Assembly: GCF_000336935.1 (NCBI RefSeq) | Contig: NZ_AOME01000070.1 | Coordinates: forward strand, 1-64,000 | From: Halococcus salifodinae DSM 8989 | Lineage (GTDB): Archaea; Halobacteriota; Halobacteria; Halobacteriales; Halococcaceae | DNA length: 64,000 bases | Direction: 5' to 3' | Shown here: positions 46,793-55,785 of the stretch, piece by piece | How the letters are laid out: each line of letters starts with the position of its first letter | Numbering within the stretch: the stretch's first letter is position 1 | Made by a program: the position numbers and the translations under genes | Notes under the pieces: model-generated | Database searches by the model: none | Seen by the model: the letters and a program-made list of their open reading frames with translations, nothing else | What the model was told of the DNA's origin: nothing

Positions 46793-47947
46793 TTACCACT
46801 CCGCGACGCTGCCGTCGTCGTGCCGCCAGACGGGGTTGTGCCAGTCGTCGACCCTACCGGCTTGCTCGCGGACGTGCTCCTCGTCGACTGCGATGCCGAG
46901 CCCCGGCTCCTCGGGGAGATCGACGTACCCGTCGCTATACTCGAACACCGACGGGTCAGCGAGGTAGTCAAGCACGTCGCTGCCCTCGTTGTAGTGGATG
47001 CCGAGGCTCTGTTCCTGGATGAGCGCGTTGTGCGAACAGCCGTCGACCTGGAGACAGGACGCGAGCGCGATCGGACCGAGCGGGCAGTGGGGCGCGAGTG
47101 CGACGTCGTGGGCCGCGGCCATCGACGCGATCTTCCGACACTCGGTGATCCCGCCGGCGTGGGAGAGGTCGGGCTGGATCACGTCGACGCCGCCGGCTTC
47201 GAGCACGGGGCGGAAGTCCTCGCGGGTGTAGTGCCGTTCGCCGGTCGCGATCGGGATCGTGGTGTGATCGGCGATCTCGGGCAGATGATCGTCGTGTTCG
47301 GGCAGCACCGGCTCCTCGACGAACATCGGTTCGTGCGGTTCGAGCGCGCTCACGAGCCGTTTGGCCATCGGTTTCGCGACTCGACCGTGGAAGTCGACGC
47401 CGATCCCGACCTCGGGACCGACGGCTTCACGCACCGCGGCGAGTCGGTCGCCCGCGGCCGCGACCGCAGCCGGCGTCTCGATCCGGCGGAACTCGGCGGT
47501 GGCGTTCATCTTGAGCGCGTCGAGGCCCGACTCGACCCGTTCGCGTGCGGCGTCGGCCACATCGGAGGGACGATCGCCGCCGATCCAGCCGTACACCTGC
47601 ATTCGATCGCGGACCGGGCCGCCGAGGAGTTCGTACACCGGCGCGCCGAGTTGCTTGCCCTTGAGATCCCAGAGCGCCTGATCGACGCCCGCGATCGCAC
47701 TCATGAGTATGGGTCCGCCGCGGTAGAATCCGCCGCGGTACATCGCCTGCCAGTGATCCTCGATCGGGGCGGGATCCGCGCCGAGTAGGTGCTGCTCGAA
47801 CAGTTCCTCGACGGCCGTTTCGACCGTGCGCACCCGTCCCTCGACGACGGGTTCGCCCCAGCCGACCCGGCCGTCGCTGGTCTCGACTCGCAAAAATAGC
47901 CAGCGCGGCGGGACGGCAAACAGTTCGTAGTCGGTGATTTCGCTCAC
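46793..47947 (-). CDS. dgoD: D-galactonate dehydratase
   Basis: A 384-residue enolase-superfamily enzyme closely matching bacterial DgoD along its whole length: PPRWLFLRVETSDGRVGWGE, MYRGGFYRGGPILMSAIAG, VDFHGRV, FVEEPVLPEH, GERHYTREDF and the final NPVWRHDDGSVAEW. It removes water from D-galactonate to give 2-keto-3-deoxygalactonate. The initiation codon is GTG at 47947. It is the last gene of a leftward ABC-importer group, 44 bases after the ATP-binding subunit gene, so import of galactose or galactonate is suggested. Confidence 0.92.
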   Translation of the reverse strand: MSEITDYELFAVPPRWLFLRVETSDGRVGWGEPVVEGRVRTVETAVEELFEQHLLGADPAPIEDHWQAMYRGGFYRGGPILMSAIAGVDQALWDLKGKQLGAPVYELLGGPVRDRMQVYGWIGGDRPSDVADAARERVESGLDALKMNATAEFRRIETPAAVAAAGDRLAAVREAVGPEVGIGVDFHGRVAKPMAKRLVSALEPHEPMFVEEPVLPEHDDHLPEIADHTTIPIATGERHYTREDFRPVLEAGGVDVIQPDLSHAGGITECRKIASMAAAHDVALAPHCPLGPIALASCLQVDGCSHNALIQEQSLGIHYNEGSDVLDYLADPSVFEYSDGYVDLPEEPGLGIAVDEEHVREQAGRVDDWHNPVWRHDDGSVAEW

Positions 47948-47991
47948 GTTCGCCGGTCGTGGCGACCGGGGAAAAAGCCGACTGTCGCGGC

Positions 47992-49158
47992 TCAGAGCTG
48001 CGGTTCGACCGTTTCGACGTCGTCGAGTTTCCGGTTGCGGAGCGCCTCGCCGGTCTCGGCGTCGAAGAGATGGATCGCGTCCTCGGGGAGCCGTGCGATC
48101 GCGGGCTGACCCGCCTCGACACGCCGGAGCCCGCCGATGGTCGCTACGAACGTGCGGGACTCGTCCATGTCGAGTTCGGACGCCTCTTCGGCGTTGTCCT
48201 CGAACGCGAGGTAGATGTTGTTGCCGCTGCCGACCGGTTCGACCACGTCGACCACCGTTCGGAAGTCGTGATCGCTCTCAGCCGTATCGACGAGTTCGAT
48301 GTCCTCGGGCCGCACGCCGAGCGTCACGCGGTCGGAATCGCCGATCGAATCCTGGGTCTCCTCGGAAAGGGGGTACTCGAACCCGTCGCCGACCAACTGA
48401 CCGTTCTCGACGGTGGTCTCGAAGAAGTTCATCGAGGGTTCGCCGATAAAGCCCGCGACGAACTGGTTCGCGGGTTCGTGGTAGGCCTCCAGGGGAGTGG
48501 CGACCTGCTGGAGTCGGCCGTCGTCGAGGATCGCGATCCGATCGCCCATCGTCATCGCCTCGGTCTGGTCGTGGGTGACGTACACGGTGGTGACGCCGAG
48601 ATCCTCCTGGATGCGCTGGAGCTCGGTCCGCATCTGCGAGCGCAGCTTCGCATCGAGGTTCGAGAGGGGTTCGTCCATCAGGAAGACGGCGGGATCGCGG
48701 ACGATCGCCCGGCCGAGCGCGACCCGCTGTTGCTGGCCACCCGAGAGCTCGCCTGGCTTACGATCGAGCAGGCGACCGATCCCCATCATCTCGGCGGAGG
48801 ACTCGACGCGGTCTCCGATCTCGTCGTCGGGCATGTCCGTGCTCTCTTCGAGCCCGAAGCTCATGTTCTCGCGCACGGTCATGTGGGGGTAGAGCGCGTA
48901 GCTCTGGAACACCATCGCGATGTCCCGATCGGCGGGCTGGCGGTCGTTGATCGCCTGGCCGTCGAGGGTGATCGTCCCCTCGGTGACGGTTTCGAGCCCC
49001 GCGATCATCCGGAGCGTGGTCGATTTCCCACAGCCCGACGGGCCGACAAGGACGATGAACTCGCCGTCGTCGATGTCGGCCGAGACGTCGTCGACCGCGA
49101 CGATATCGCCGCCGTCCGCGAAGCGTTTCGTCACGTGATCGAGCGTGAGTTCAGCCAT
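47992..49158 (-). CDS. ABC transporter ATP-binding protein, CUT1 (MalK/UgpC/XacJ type)
   Basis: A 388-residue ATPase. Motifs in order: Walker A GPSGCGKST near residue 37, Q-loop FQSYALYPHM, ABC signature LSGGQQQR, Walker B FLMDEPLSNLD, then a C-terminal TOBE regulatory domain (LGVRPEDIELV onward). It powers the two permeases encoded immediately upstream. Closest in style to Haloferax XacJ/XacK of the xylose/arabinose importer. Spacing of ~55 bases to the permease gene supports one operon. Confidence 0.92.
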   Translation of the reverse strand: MAELTLDHVTKRFADGGDIVAVDDVSADIDDGEFIVLVGPSGCGKSTTLRMIAGLETVTEGTITLDGQAINDRQPADRDIAMVFQSYALYPHMTVRENMSFGLEESTDMPDDEIGDRVESSAEMMGIGRLLDRKPGELSGGQQQRVALGRAIVRDPAVFLMDEPLSNLDAKLRSQMRTELQRIQEDLGVTTVYVTHDQTEAMTMGDRIAILDDGRLQQVATPLEAYHEPANQFVAGFIGEPSMNFFETTVENGQLVGDGFEYPLSEETQDSIGDSDRVTLGVRPEDIELVDTAESDHDFRTVVDVVEPVGSGNNIYLAFEDNAEEASELDMDESRTFVATIGGLRRVEAGQPAIARLPEDAIHLFDAETGEALRNRKLDDVETVEPQL

Positions 49159-49213
49159 CAGTCTCTCCTCCGTCGCGTATCGTGTGTCATGGGTGTCGTG
49201 GGTCGTGATCGCG

Positions 49214-50197
49214 TCATGTTCCGCCTCCCGCGACGCCGCGGGCGAACTGATCGCCGAAGATGATGAACACCAGCAGCGTCGGCAGCGCGGTCAGGAACGC
49301 GCCGGCCATCCGGAGGCCGAAGTCGATGCCTTCGAGACTTGCGCCGAGCCCGACGAGTGAGAGCGTCACCGGGGCGGCGGGCGAGCCCGCGCCACCGATC
49401 AGGATCAGCGCGAACAGTAGCTCGTTCCAGATCTGGGTGAACTGATAGATCAGCGTCACCGCGAACATCGGGGCCGACAGCGGCAGCACCACCCGCCGGT
49501 AGATCCCGAACGCGCTCGCGCCGTCGAGCCGGGCCGCCTCGATCATCTCCTCGGAGAGCCCGACGTAGTATCCTCTGAATAGCACGGTACAGATCGGGAT
49601 TCCATACGCCGTGTGGGTGATAATCAGCTCGACGAGATCGGTCTGGTAGGGATGGAAGAACGGCAGCGCCCACAGCGGTGACAGCAGCTCTTCGAGCGGG
49701 ATCATCGACCAGAACTGCGAGAGCGGCACCAACACCGCCTGGTAGGGGATGAACACGCCGGCGACGAACAGCGCGAGGATCGGGATCTGGCCGCGCCAGC
49801 TGATCTGGGTCAGCCCGTAGGCCGCGAGGCTGCCGAACAGCGCGCCGAGCACCGTCGCCGGGATCGTCATGATGAGGCTGTTGACGAGGCCGGGCGCGAG
49901 CGCGTCGAACGCCCCCGCCCAGTTGTCGAGCGTGAATCCGCCTGGTCCCGGCGGTGCGTACGGCGCGGTGCGGATGACCGACTCGCCGGTTTTGAACGAC
50001 GTGACCAGCCCTGCCTCGATCGGGATGAGGAAGTACACCCCGATCACCGTGAGCGCCGCGTAGAGCGCGATCCGCCACCAGCTGATGGAATCGCGCATGT
50101 TGTCGAGGGTCGAGCCGCCCGTTGCGGTTCCCCCGTCGGTCATCGTCGTGCCGCCGTCGGTCATTGCTGTTCTGTTTCCGTCGGTTCGATCGGTCAT
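49214..50197 (-). CDS. ABC transporter permease, CUT1 (XacI/MalG type)
   Basis: A 327-residue permease with six membrane segments after a polar Gly/Thr-rich N-terminus of ~35 residues. The EAA loop with EMIEAARLDGASAFGIYRRVV contacts the ATPase. Several in-frame ATGs occur near the start; 50197 is used because it overlaps the preceding permease stop by ATGA. Confidence 0.88.
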   Translation of the reverse strand: MTDRTDGNRTAMTDGGTTMTDGGTATGGSTLDNMRDSISWWRIALYAALTVIGVYFLIPIEAGLVTSFKTGESVIRTAPYAPPGPGGFTLDNWAGAFDALAPGLVNSLIMTIPATVLGALFGSLAAYGLTQISWRGQIPILALFVAGVFIPYQAVLVPLSQFWSMIPLEELLSPLWALPFFHPYQTDLVELIITHTAYGIPICTVLFRGYYVGLSEEMIEAARLDGASAFGIYRRVVLPLSAPMFAVTLIYQFTQIWNELLFALILIGGAGSPAAPVTLSLVGLGASLEGIDFGLRMAGAFLTALPTLLVFIIFGDQFARGVAGGGT

Positions 50198-51258
50198 AGC
50201 TCACCCCGCCGGTACTGGCTGTAGAGATACGGGATCACGACCAGCAACGCGAGCACGTAGAGCACGATCGCGATCGCCGAGCCGTACGCCCAGTTCTGGT
50301 TCGAGTACGCCTCTCGGACCATGAACGTCGCGAGGATGTCGGCCCCCGCAGCCGGCCGGTACTGGCCGAACAGCGCGTAGAGGAAGTCGAACGCCTTGAG
50401 CGCCGCGATCATCAACACGACGAGCGCGCTGATCATCGAGCCGCGGAGCTGGGGCACGATCACCCGCCAGTACATCTTGACGGTGCTCGCGCCGTCGATG
50501 CGTGCGGCCTCGAAGTGCTCGTCGGGGATGGTCTGGAGCCCCGCGAGGAAGACCACCATGGTGTAGCCGCTGAACTGCCAGACCAGCGCGAAGATCACCG
50601 CGCCGAGCACCAGTTGGGGATTGCCGATCCAGTCGGGTTGGAGCCCGACGACGCCGAGAATCGAGTTGACGATCCCGTTTTCGATGTCGTACATCCACGA
50701 CCAGAGCTGGGCCGTCACCACAAAGGAGAGGCTGAACGGCAGGAGGTACAGCGTCCGGAACGTGTTCTGAAAGCGGATCGTCCGATCGAGCAGGATCGCG
50801 AGCACGAGCCCGAGCACGATACACAGGATCGTGAACGCGACGAGCAGCACGAACGTGTTGCGCGCGGCGTCGATGAACGTCTGGCTCGCGAACAGCTCGG
50901 TGTACTGCTCGAAATCCAGCGAGGTGTACTCGGGATCGCCGAACCCCTCCATGTCGGTGAGCGAGATGAGGAAGTTCCACCCGATCGCGCCGTAGACGAA
51001 CAGCCCCATCAGGAGGAACGGCGGGAGCCAGAACGGCAGCGAACTGACGAACCCGCTCTTTCGGAGCGATCGGAGCCATCCCGATCGGCTCGTGGCGGTC
51101 GAACTGGAGCCGCCGCTCACGGTCGCACCGCCATCGGTGCGGACCGCGTGTGCGTCGTCGCTCGATCGGTCGTCGGAGCCGGGGGTGAGCCGCTCGCCGA
51201 ACCCACGAAGCCTCGATCGCACCGACCGATCGTCGTCAGTTCGATCCGGAGACGGCAT
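50194..51258 (-). CDS. ABC transporter permease, CUT1 (XacH/MalF type)
   Basis: A 354-residue permease with an unusually long polar, Ser/Asp-rich cytoplasmic N-terminus (~75 residues) followed by six membrane segments; the EAA-type loop is HFEAARIDGASTVKMYWRVI. Its start overlaps the substrate-binding protein gene by 23 bases and its stop overlaps the next permease by 4, so expression is tightly coupled. Confidence 0.88.
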   Translation of the reverse strand: MPSPDRTDDDRSVRSRLRGFGERLTPGSDDRSSDDAHAVRTDGGATVSGGSSSTATSRSGWLRSLRKSGFVSSLPFWLPPFLLMGLFVYGAIGWNFLISLTDMEGFGDPEYTSLDFEQYTELFASQTFIDAARNTFVLLVAFTILCIVLGLVLAILLDRTIRFQNTFRTLYLLPFSLSFVVTAQLWSWMYDIENGIVNSILGVVGLQPDWIGNPQLVLGAVIFALVWQFSGYTMVVFLAGLQTIPDEHFEAARIDGASTVKMYWRVIVPQLRGSMISALVVLMIAALKAFDFLYALFGQYRPAAGADILATFMVREAYSNQNWAYGSAIAIVLYVLALLVVIPYLYSQYRRGEL

Positions 51259-52678
51259 CGAGCATCCCCTGAGTTGCGGCGTCGAGGTCTCCCGAGCCGA
51301 GGAAGGAATCGGTGATCACGCCGTCGATCTCGCTGTGGACGTCCGGCAGCACCGCGAGACCGTGAGCGATCGTCGGCGGCTTGTTCGAGACGTTGTTGTA
51401 GTCCTCGATGGTCTGGGTGAGGTAGGGATCGAACTCGTCGGTCGGCACGTCGGTCCGCGGCGGGATCGACCCCTTGAACTGGTTGAAGCGGACCTGCGCG
51501 TCGGGCGTGCCGACGTACGAGAGCCACGCCTGTGCGGCCCCGGAATCGCCCGCGCTGGCTGCCATCGGGAACGAGTCGAGATGCAGCCCGTACATGTCGT
51601 CGGTGCCGGGGAAGGAGACGTTGTTCCAGTCGGACTCGTACTCGAAGCCCTCCTGGTTGCGGTACGCGCCGGCCACCCAGTTGCCCTGGTGCATGAACGC
51701 GGCCTCGCCGTTCATGATCAGCTGGTTCGCCTGGGTGAACCCGACGCTGGAGGCGTTCTGGTTGATGTGATCGAAGTAGTTGTTGACCATCTCGAACGCC
51801 GAGCGCACGGCCTGTTCGTCACCCTCGCCGTTGATGTAGTCCATGAACGGCTGGTAGCCCGCCTGACCCTGCATCACGACCTCCCAGAGCTGGAGCGTGG
51901 TGAAGGGGGCTTGGAGACCTTGGGCCATCCCGACCGCGTCGGTTTCCTCCTCGACGGTCTTCATCGCCGCGAGGAGGTCCGCCGGCTCGGAGAAGCTCGT
52001 GGGGTCGACGCCGGCTTCTTCGACCACCGAGACGTTGTAGAACAGGTCGTTCATCCGGTGGGAGCCGATCGGGACCGCGACGTAGGGACCGCTCCCGATC
52101 GAGCCGGCTTCTTCGCCGACCTGGGAGTAGGTTTTGGCTTCCTGGGAGTAGTTGTTCCGGAGATCGTCGGTCCAGACGTTCTCGCCGACGTCAGCGAGGA
52201 GTCCGGCCTCGGTGAACGGAACGAGGTTGAGCCCCGGCCAGTCCGCCCACGACGTGGGGAGGTTTTCGTTCTGGGCGCGGTTGGAGATGGTGGTGTCGAG
52301 GTTGGTGTTGCCACCGCCACCGATCGCCTGGAAGTTCGCGCTGACGTCGGGGTTGGCCTCTTCGAACCCCTCGACGAGGTTTTCGAGGGCCGTCGCGCCG
52401 TCACCGCCGGTCCAGCCGTGCAACACGGTGAGGCTTCCGCTACTGCCGCCACTACTGCTTCCATTGGAGCTACTGCCGTTGCCACCGCTGCCGTTCCCGC
52501 TGCTTCCGCTCCCGCTGCTGGCGTTGCCACCGCCACTACCGTTACCACCGCTGCCGTTGTCATCGCCGCCACCGCCGCCCGTACAGCCGGCGAGACCGGC
52601 CATGCCGACGGTGCTTGCTAGCGCTGCGCGCTTCAGGTACGACCGCCGTGACTGTCCCGGGTCCGAATCCTTCATCAT
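51236..52678 (-). CDS. ABC transporter substrate-binding lipoprotein (XacG-like)
   Basis: A 480-residue exported lipoprotein. It begins with a twin-arginine signal (SRRSYLKRAALAS) ending in the lipobox GLAGC. A Gly/Ser/Asn-rich linker of ~45 residues follows, then the sugar-binding domain (SLTVLHGWTGGDG to the end) of the CUT1 type. It would capture a mono- or oligosaccharide outside the membrane. ATG 52678 (or 52675) is chosen because the Tat motif follows; an upstream extension to 52837 does not look translated. Located between xylonate dehydratase and the permeases. Confidence 0.9.
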   Translation of the reverse strand: MMKDSDPGQSRRSYLKRAALASTVGMAGLAGCTGGGGGDDNGSGGNGSGGGNASSGSGSSGNGSGGNGSSSNGSSSGGSSGSLTVLHGWTGGDGATALENLVEGFEEANPDVSANFQAIGGGGNTNLDTTISNRAQNENLPTSWADWPGLNLVPFTEAGLLADVGENVWTDDLRNNYSQEAKTYSQVGEEAGSIGSGPYVAVPIGSHRMNDLFYNVSVVEEAGVDPTSFSEPADLLAAMKTVEEETDAVGMAQGLQAPFTTLQLWEVVMQGQAGYQPFMDYINGEGDEQAVRSAFEMVNNYFDHINQNASSVGFTQANQLIMNGEAAFMHQGNWVAGAYRNQEGFEYESDWNNVSFPGTDDMYGLHLDSFPMAASAGDSGAAQAWLSYVGTPDAQVRFNQFKGSIPPRTDVPTDEFDPYLTQTIEDYNNVSNKPPTIAHGLAVLPDVHSEIDGVITDSFLGSGDLDAATQGMLDAVSGSN

Positions 52679-52996
52679 CGTAAATCCGTACCATCGTCCG
52701 TAACAGAAGTGTAAAACGCTTTCGCAAGCTTTACTCACGCACGAGTTCACTCGCAAAAATCGCTCGACACGAGCCGTATCGCTGTCGATGCTCAGTGGAG
52801 CGATGGCGACTTCACTCAGTAATCTACCAGAATTCACAGAACTGACCGAGTCCGTTCGTCCTCCCGGAACTGGTCGAGGATTCGATAGTTCGACCTCGCT
52901 TCGCTCAGTCGAACGTCGTGGAACGATGTTCCACGAGCTCGATGCGGCTACGCCGCATCGAACAGGGCAAATCGGAGATTTGCTGGCTCGACGAAG
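52679..52996. other. spacer between the dehydratase and substrate-binding protein genes
   Basis: About 318 bases with no ORF of quality. The right-hand third contains most of the tandem hairpin array listed separately. The part next to 52678 presumably carries the promoter and leader of the ABC importer genes; no strong TATA match was recognised. Confidence 0.5.
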
Positions 52997-53010
52997 CTAC
53001 GCTTCGTCGA
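52888..53010. repeat. tandem array of five inverted repeats (hairpins)
   Basis: Five hairpins lie head to tail: 52888-52914 (7-base arms, long loop), 52916-52936 (9-base arms, loop GAT), 52939-52961 (10-base arms, loop TAC), 52967-52983 (7-base arms, loop GGA) and 52988-53010 (10-base arms, loop TAC). The stems differ in sequence, so they are not copies of one repeat, but four share a 3-base loop. The last overlaps the stop codon of the dehydratase gene. Likely RNA structures that affect processing, stability or termination between the dehydratase and importer genes. Confidence 0.75.
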
Positions 53011-54235
53011 ACAGCTCCTCACCGTCGATCATGTGTGCTTCGACCGCATCGAGATCGAGCGTCAGCCCGAGGCCTGGCTTCTCGGGCACGTCGATCGAAC
53101 CGTCCTCGATCACGGTCTCCTCGACGAGGTCCTCCCACCAGCCGAGCTGGTAGGAGTGGTACTCGACCGCGAGCGAGTTGGGGATCGCCGCGCCGACGTG
53201 CGCGCTCGCCATCGTCGCCACCGGCGAAGAGACGTTGTGCATCGCCACCGGGACGTAGTAGGTGTCGGCCATATCGGCGATCTTTCTGGTTTCGCGCATC
53301 CCGCCTACTTTGGGGAGGTCTGGCGCGATCACGTCGACGGCCTGCTCTTCGAGGAGGCGGCGGTGGCCGTGCTTGCGGTAGACGTTCTCGCCGGCGGTGA
53401 TCGGGACGGTCGTGGACTGGCTGACCTCGCGCTGGACGTCGTGGTTCTCCGGCGGCACTGGATCTTCGAGCCACCAGACGTCGTAGTCCTCGACCGCGCG
53501 CGCGATGCGCTTCGCGCTCCCGCCGGAGAAGGACCAGTGGCAGTCGAAGGCGGCGTCGGCCCGGCCGTCGAGGCGTTCGGTTACCGCACGGACGATCTCG
53601 GCTTTGTGGTCGATCTCGGCGTTCCGGAGGTGGCGGTTCGCCTTGTCCTTCTCGTGGCCCGAGGGCACGTCGAGGTCGAACTTCAGCGCGTCGTAGCCCA
53701 ACTCCTCGACGACGCGTTCGGCCTCGTCGGCGTTCGCCTCGGGGTCTGCCTCCTCGCCGGCGTGACAGTCGCAGTACACCCGGACCTCGTCGCGGTACTT
53801 CCCGCCGAGGAGCTGATAGGCCGGAACCTCGAGGATCTTGCCCGCGAGGTCGTGGAGCGCGATCTCGATCCCCGAGATCGCGGTGACGACCGTGCCCTCG
53901 ATCGAGCCCTCGCCCGACATCTTCTGGACGAGGTGCTCGTACAGCCGATCGAGGTCGAGCGGGTTCTCGCCCACCACGAACGGCGTCATCCGCTCGATGA
54001 CTTCCGGAACGCCCGCCCCCCAGTAGGCCTCGCCAGTGCCGACGATGCCCGCGTCGGTGTACACCCGCACGAGGGTCCACGGGAAGTTGCCGTCGACCAT
54101 CGTGGTCTGCACGTCCGTGATCTCGACGTCTCGTCCGCCGCCGCGCTTCGCACGGACACCCATCGTTCCAGCCGAGAGATCGCGCATCGTGTACTCGGCG
54201 TTCGGATCGTGGAGCTGTGTGTAATCGACCGGCAT
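52997..54235 (-). CDS. xacD: D-xylonate / L-arabinonate dehydratase (enolase superfamily)
   Basis: A 412-residue mandelate-racemase-type dehydratase. Key segments are LVRVYTDAGIVGTGEAYWG, LKFDLDVPSG (Lys region), FDCHWSFSGG and WWLEDPVPPEN (metal-binding acids), and MHNVSSPVATMAS. It matches the haloarchaeal dehydratase XacD, which converts xylonate or arabinonate to 2-keto-3-deoxypentonate. Its C-terminus ELFDEA lies within the last hairpin of the adjacent array. Next upstream on the same strand is a zinc alcohol dehydrogenase gene (55 bases away), so both are likely co-transcribed. Confidence 0.9.
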   Translation of the reverse strand: MPVDYTQLHDPNAEYTMRDLSAGTMGVRAKRGGGRDVEITDVQTTMVDGNFPWTLVRVYTDAGIVGTGEAYWGAGVPEVIERMTPFVVGENPLDLDRLYEHLVQKMSGEGSIEGTVVTAISGIEIALHDLAGKILEVPAYQLLGGKYRDEVRVYCDCHAGEEADPEANADEAERVVEELGYDALKFDLDVPSGHEKDKANRHLRNAEIDHKAEIVRAVTERLDGRADAAFDCHWSFSGGSAKRIARAVEDYDVWWLEDPVPPENHDVQREVSQSTTVPITAGENVYRKHGHRRLLEEQAVDVIAPDLPKVGGMRETRKIADMADTYYVPVAMHNVSSPVATMASAHVGAAIPNSLAVEYHSYQLGWWEDLVEETVIEDGSIDVPEKPGLGLTLDLDAVEAHMIDGEELFDEA

Positions 54236-54289
54236 ACCTCAGCCTTTACTCGCATCCTAATAAATCGTGAGGGGACGGCACGCGAACAG

Positions 54290-55330
54290 TTATCGTTCGC
54301 TGTCGGGAACCACAACGACTTTCCCGAACCCTTCGCGCTCTTCGAGCATCTCGTGGGCACGGGCGGCCTCGCTCATCGGGAGCGTCTCGCGGATCTTCGG
54401 CTCGAACGTGCCGTCCCACACCAACGAGAGGACGTCGTCGACCTCGCCCAGCGAGGCCATCGTGGAGCCGAGGATATCGACCTGCTTCCAGAACACCCGA
54501 TTGATGTTGGTCTCGGCTTTCGGCCCGGTGGTCGCGCCGCAGGTCACGAGTCGGCCACCCTTGGCGAGACATTTGATCGAGTCCTCCCACGTCGCCGGTC
54601 CCACATAATCGACCACCACGTCGACCCCGCGGCCGTCGGTGGCCTCGCGCATCGCGGCTGCGAAATCGGTCTCTTCGTAGTTGACGGTGTGATCCGCGCC
54701 GCACTCGCGCGCGTACTTGAGTTTCTCGTCGGTGCTCGCGGTGGCGTACACCTCTGCACCGATGTACTTCGCGATCTGGACCGCGGCGTGGCCCACGCCG
54801 CCGGACGCACCCAGCACGAGAATCGACTCGCCGGGACCGAGGTCTGCCCGCGTGACCAGCATTCGCCACGCTGTCTGGAAGACCAGCGGCGCGGCAGCCG
54901 CGGTCTCCCAGTCGACGCCCTCGGGGACTGGCACGAGGTTCTCGGCGGGGACGGCCGCCTGCTCGGAGTGGACCCCTTGAACGTGCTCACCGATGATGTG
55001 GTAGCTCTCACAGAGTGAGTGCTCGCCGTGGCGGCAGAACTCGCACTCGCCGCACGACCGACCGGCGGTGACCGCGACCCGGTCGCCCGGGTCGACGCGC
55101 GTGACGTCCTCGCCGACCGCCTCGACCACGCCGGCGGCGTCGGAGCCGGGAACGTGCGGCATGTCGAGATCGACGCCAGGGAGTCCGCCGCGGGTGAACA
55201 CATCGAGGTGGTTCAGCGCGCCGGCTTTCACGTCGACGAGCGCCTCGTTCCGACCGGGTTCGGGATCGGGATATTCGCCGTACTCGATGACGTCGCGGTC
55301 GCCGTGCTCGGTGAACTGGACGGCCTGCAT
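54290..55330 (-). CDS. zinc-binding alcohol dehydrogenase (MDR family)
   Basis: A 346-residue medium-chain dehydrogenase. The structural zinc motif is present (GRSCGECEFCRHGEHSLC, four Cys) and the NAD(P)-binding motif is VLGASGGVGHAA. However, the first catalytic-zinc Cys is replaced: homologous KAGALNHLDVFTRGG has Asn-His where classical enzymes have Cys-His. Start ATG 55330 was chosen since an upstream extension is unlike the family. It may act on an aldose or aldehyde intermediate in sugar oxidation, judged from its place next to xacD. Confidence 0.82.
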   Translation of the reverse strand: MQAVQFTEHGDRDVIEYGEYPDPEPGRNEALVDVKAGALNHLDVFTRGGLPGVDLDMPHVPGSDAAGVVEAVGEDVTRVDPGDRVAVTAGRSCGECEFCRHGEHSLCESYHIIGEHVQGVHSEQAAVPAENLVPVPEGVDWETAAAAPLVFQTAWRMLVTRADLGPGESILVLGASGGVGHAAVQIAKYIGAEVYATASTDEKLKYARECGADHTVNYEETDFAAAMREATDGRGVDVVVDYVGPATWEDSIKCLAKGGRLVTCGATTGPKAETNINRVFWKQVDILGSTMASLGEVDDVLSLVWDGTFEPKIRETLPMSEAARAHEMLEEREGFGKVVVVPDSER

Positions 55331-55523
55331 GGGGCGTGCTGGGCGCGACGCCCGGATAGCGGTTTCGATGGCGGAGATCGACGACCACGACCGCCACGCG
55401 CCAGCGACCGCCACGCGGCCGCTGCCGATCGCCGATTCCGTGAGCAACGTACCCATGCGGAGAGTCCGGGCGGTAGCCTCAATCAGTTCGACCGGCAGGG
55501 TTCATCTGCGATCGAGGTGACCC

Positions 55524-55649
55524 ATGTCAGACTGCCCGATCTGCAAGACGACCGAGAACGTCCGGCCGAGCTGGACCACCGGCTACCAGCGCCGGTGCAA
55601 CGAGTGTGGCGTCCTGTTCAACGAGCATAGCACGAGAGCCACGCTGTAA
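55524..55649 (+). CDS. 41-residue zinc-ribbon mini-protein
   Basis: A tiny protein MSDCPICKTTENVRPSW.. with a CPIC and a CNECG pair, the usual zinc-ribbon of haloarchaeal mini-proteins, and a short charged tail. It was read directly from the sequence because it falls below usual gene-size limits. Stop at 55647-55649. Divergent from the alcohol dehydrogenase gene. Function unknown. Confidence 0.65.
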   Translation: MSDCPICKTTENVRPSWTTGYQRRCNECGVLFNEHSTRATL

Positions 55650-55785
55650 CGCCGCCCGTCGCTCCCGTCGTCACCCCGCCTGTTTTCAGAGAGCGTTCGC
55701 TGACCGACGAGGCGACCGACACGACCGCGCTGCGGCCGCGCGATCCGCCCGTTCATCCGCCGTCCTGACAGCTGCAGCGACGAAA

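Noticed and set aside
52888-53010. Hairpin array as a simple terminator
   Set aside because: Five consecutive stems with no T run, inside an apparent operon; a plain terminator does not explain the structure.
53033-55018. 661-codon plus-strand frame opposite xacD and the alcohol dehydrogenase
   Set aside because: Open only because of GC-rich codon use on the other strand; no family character.
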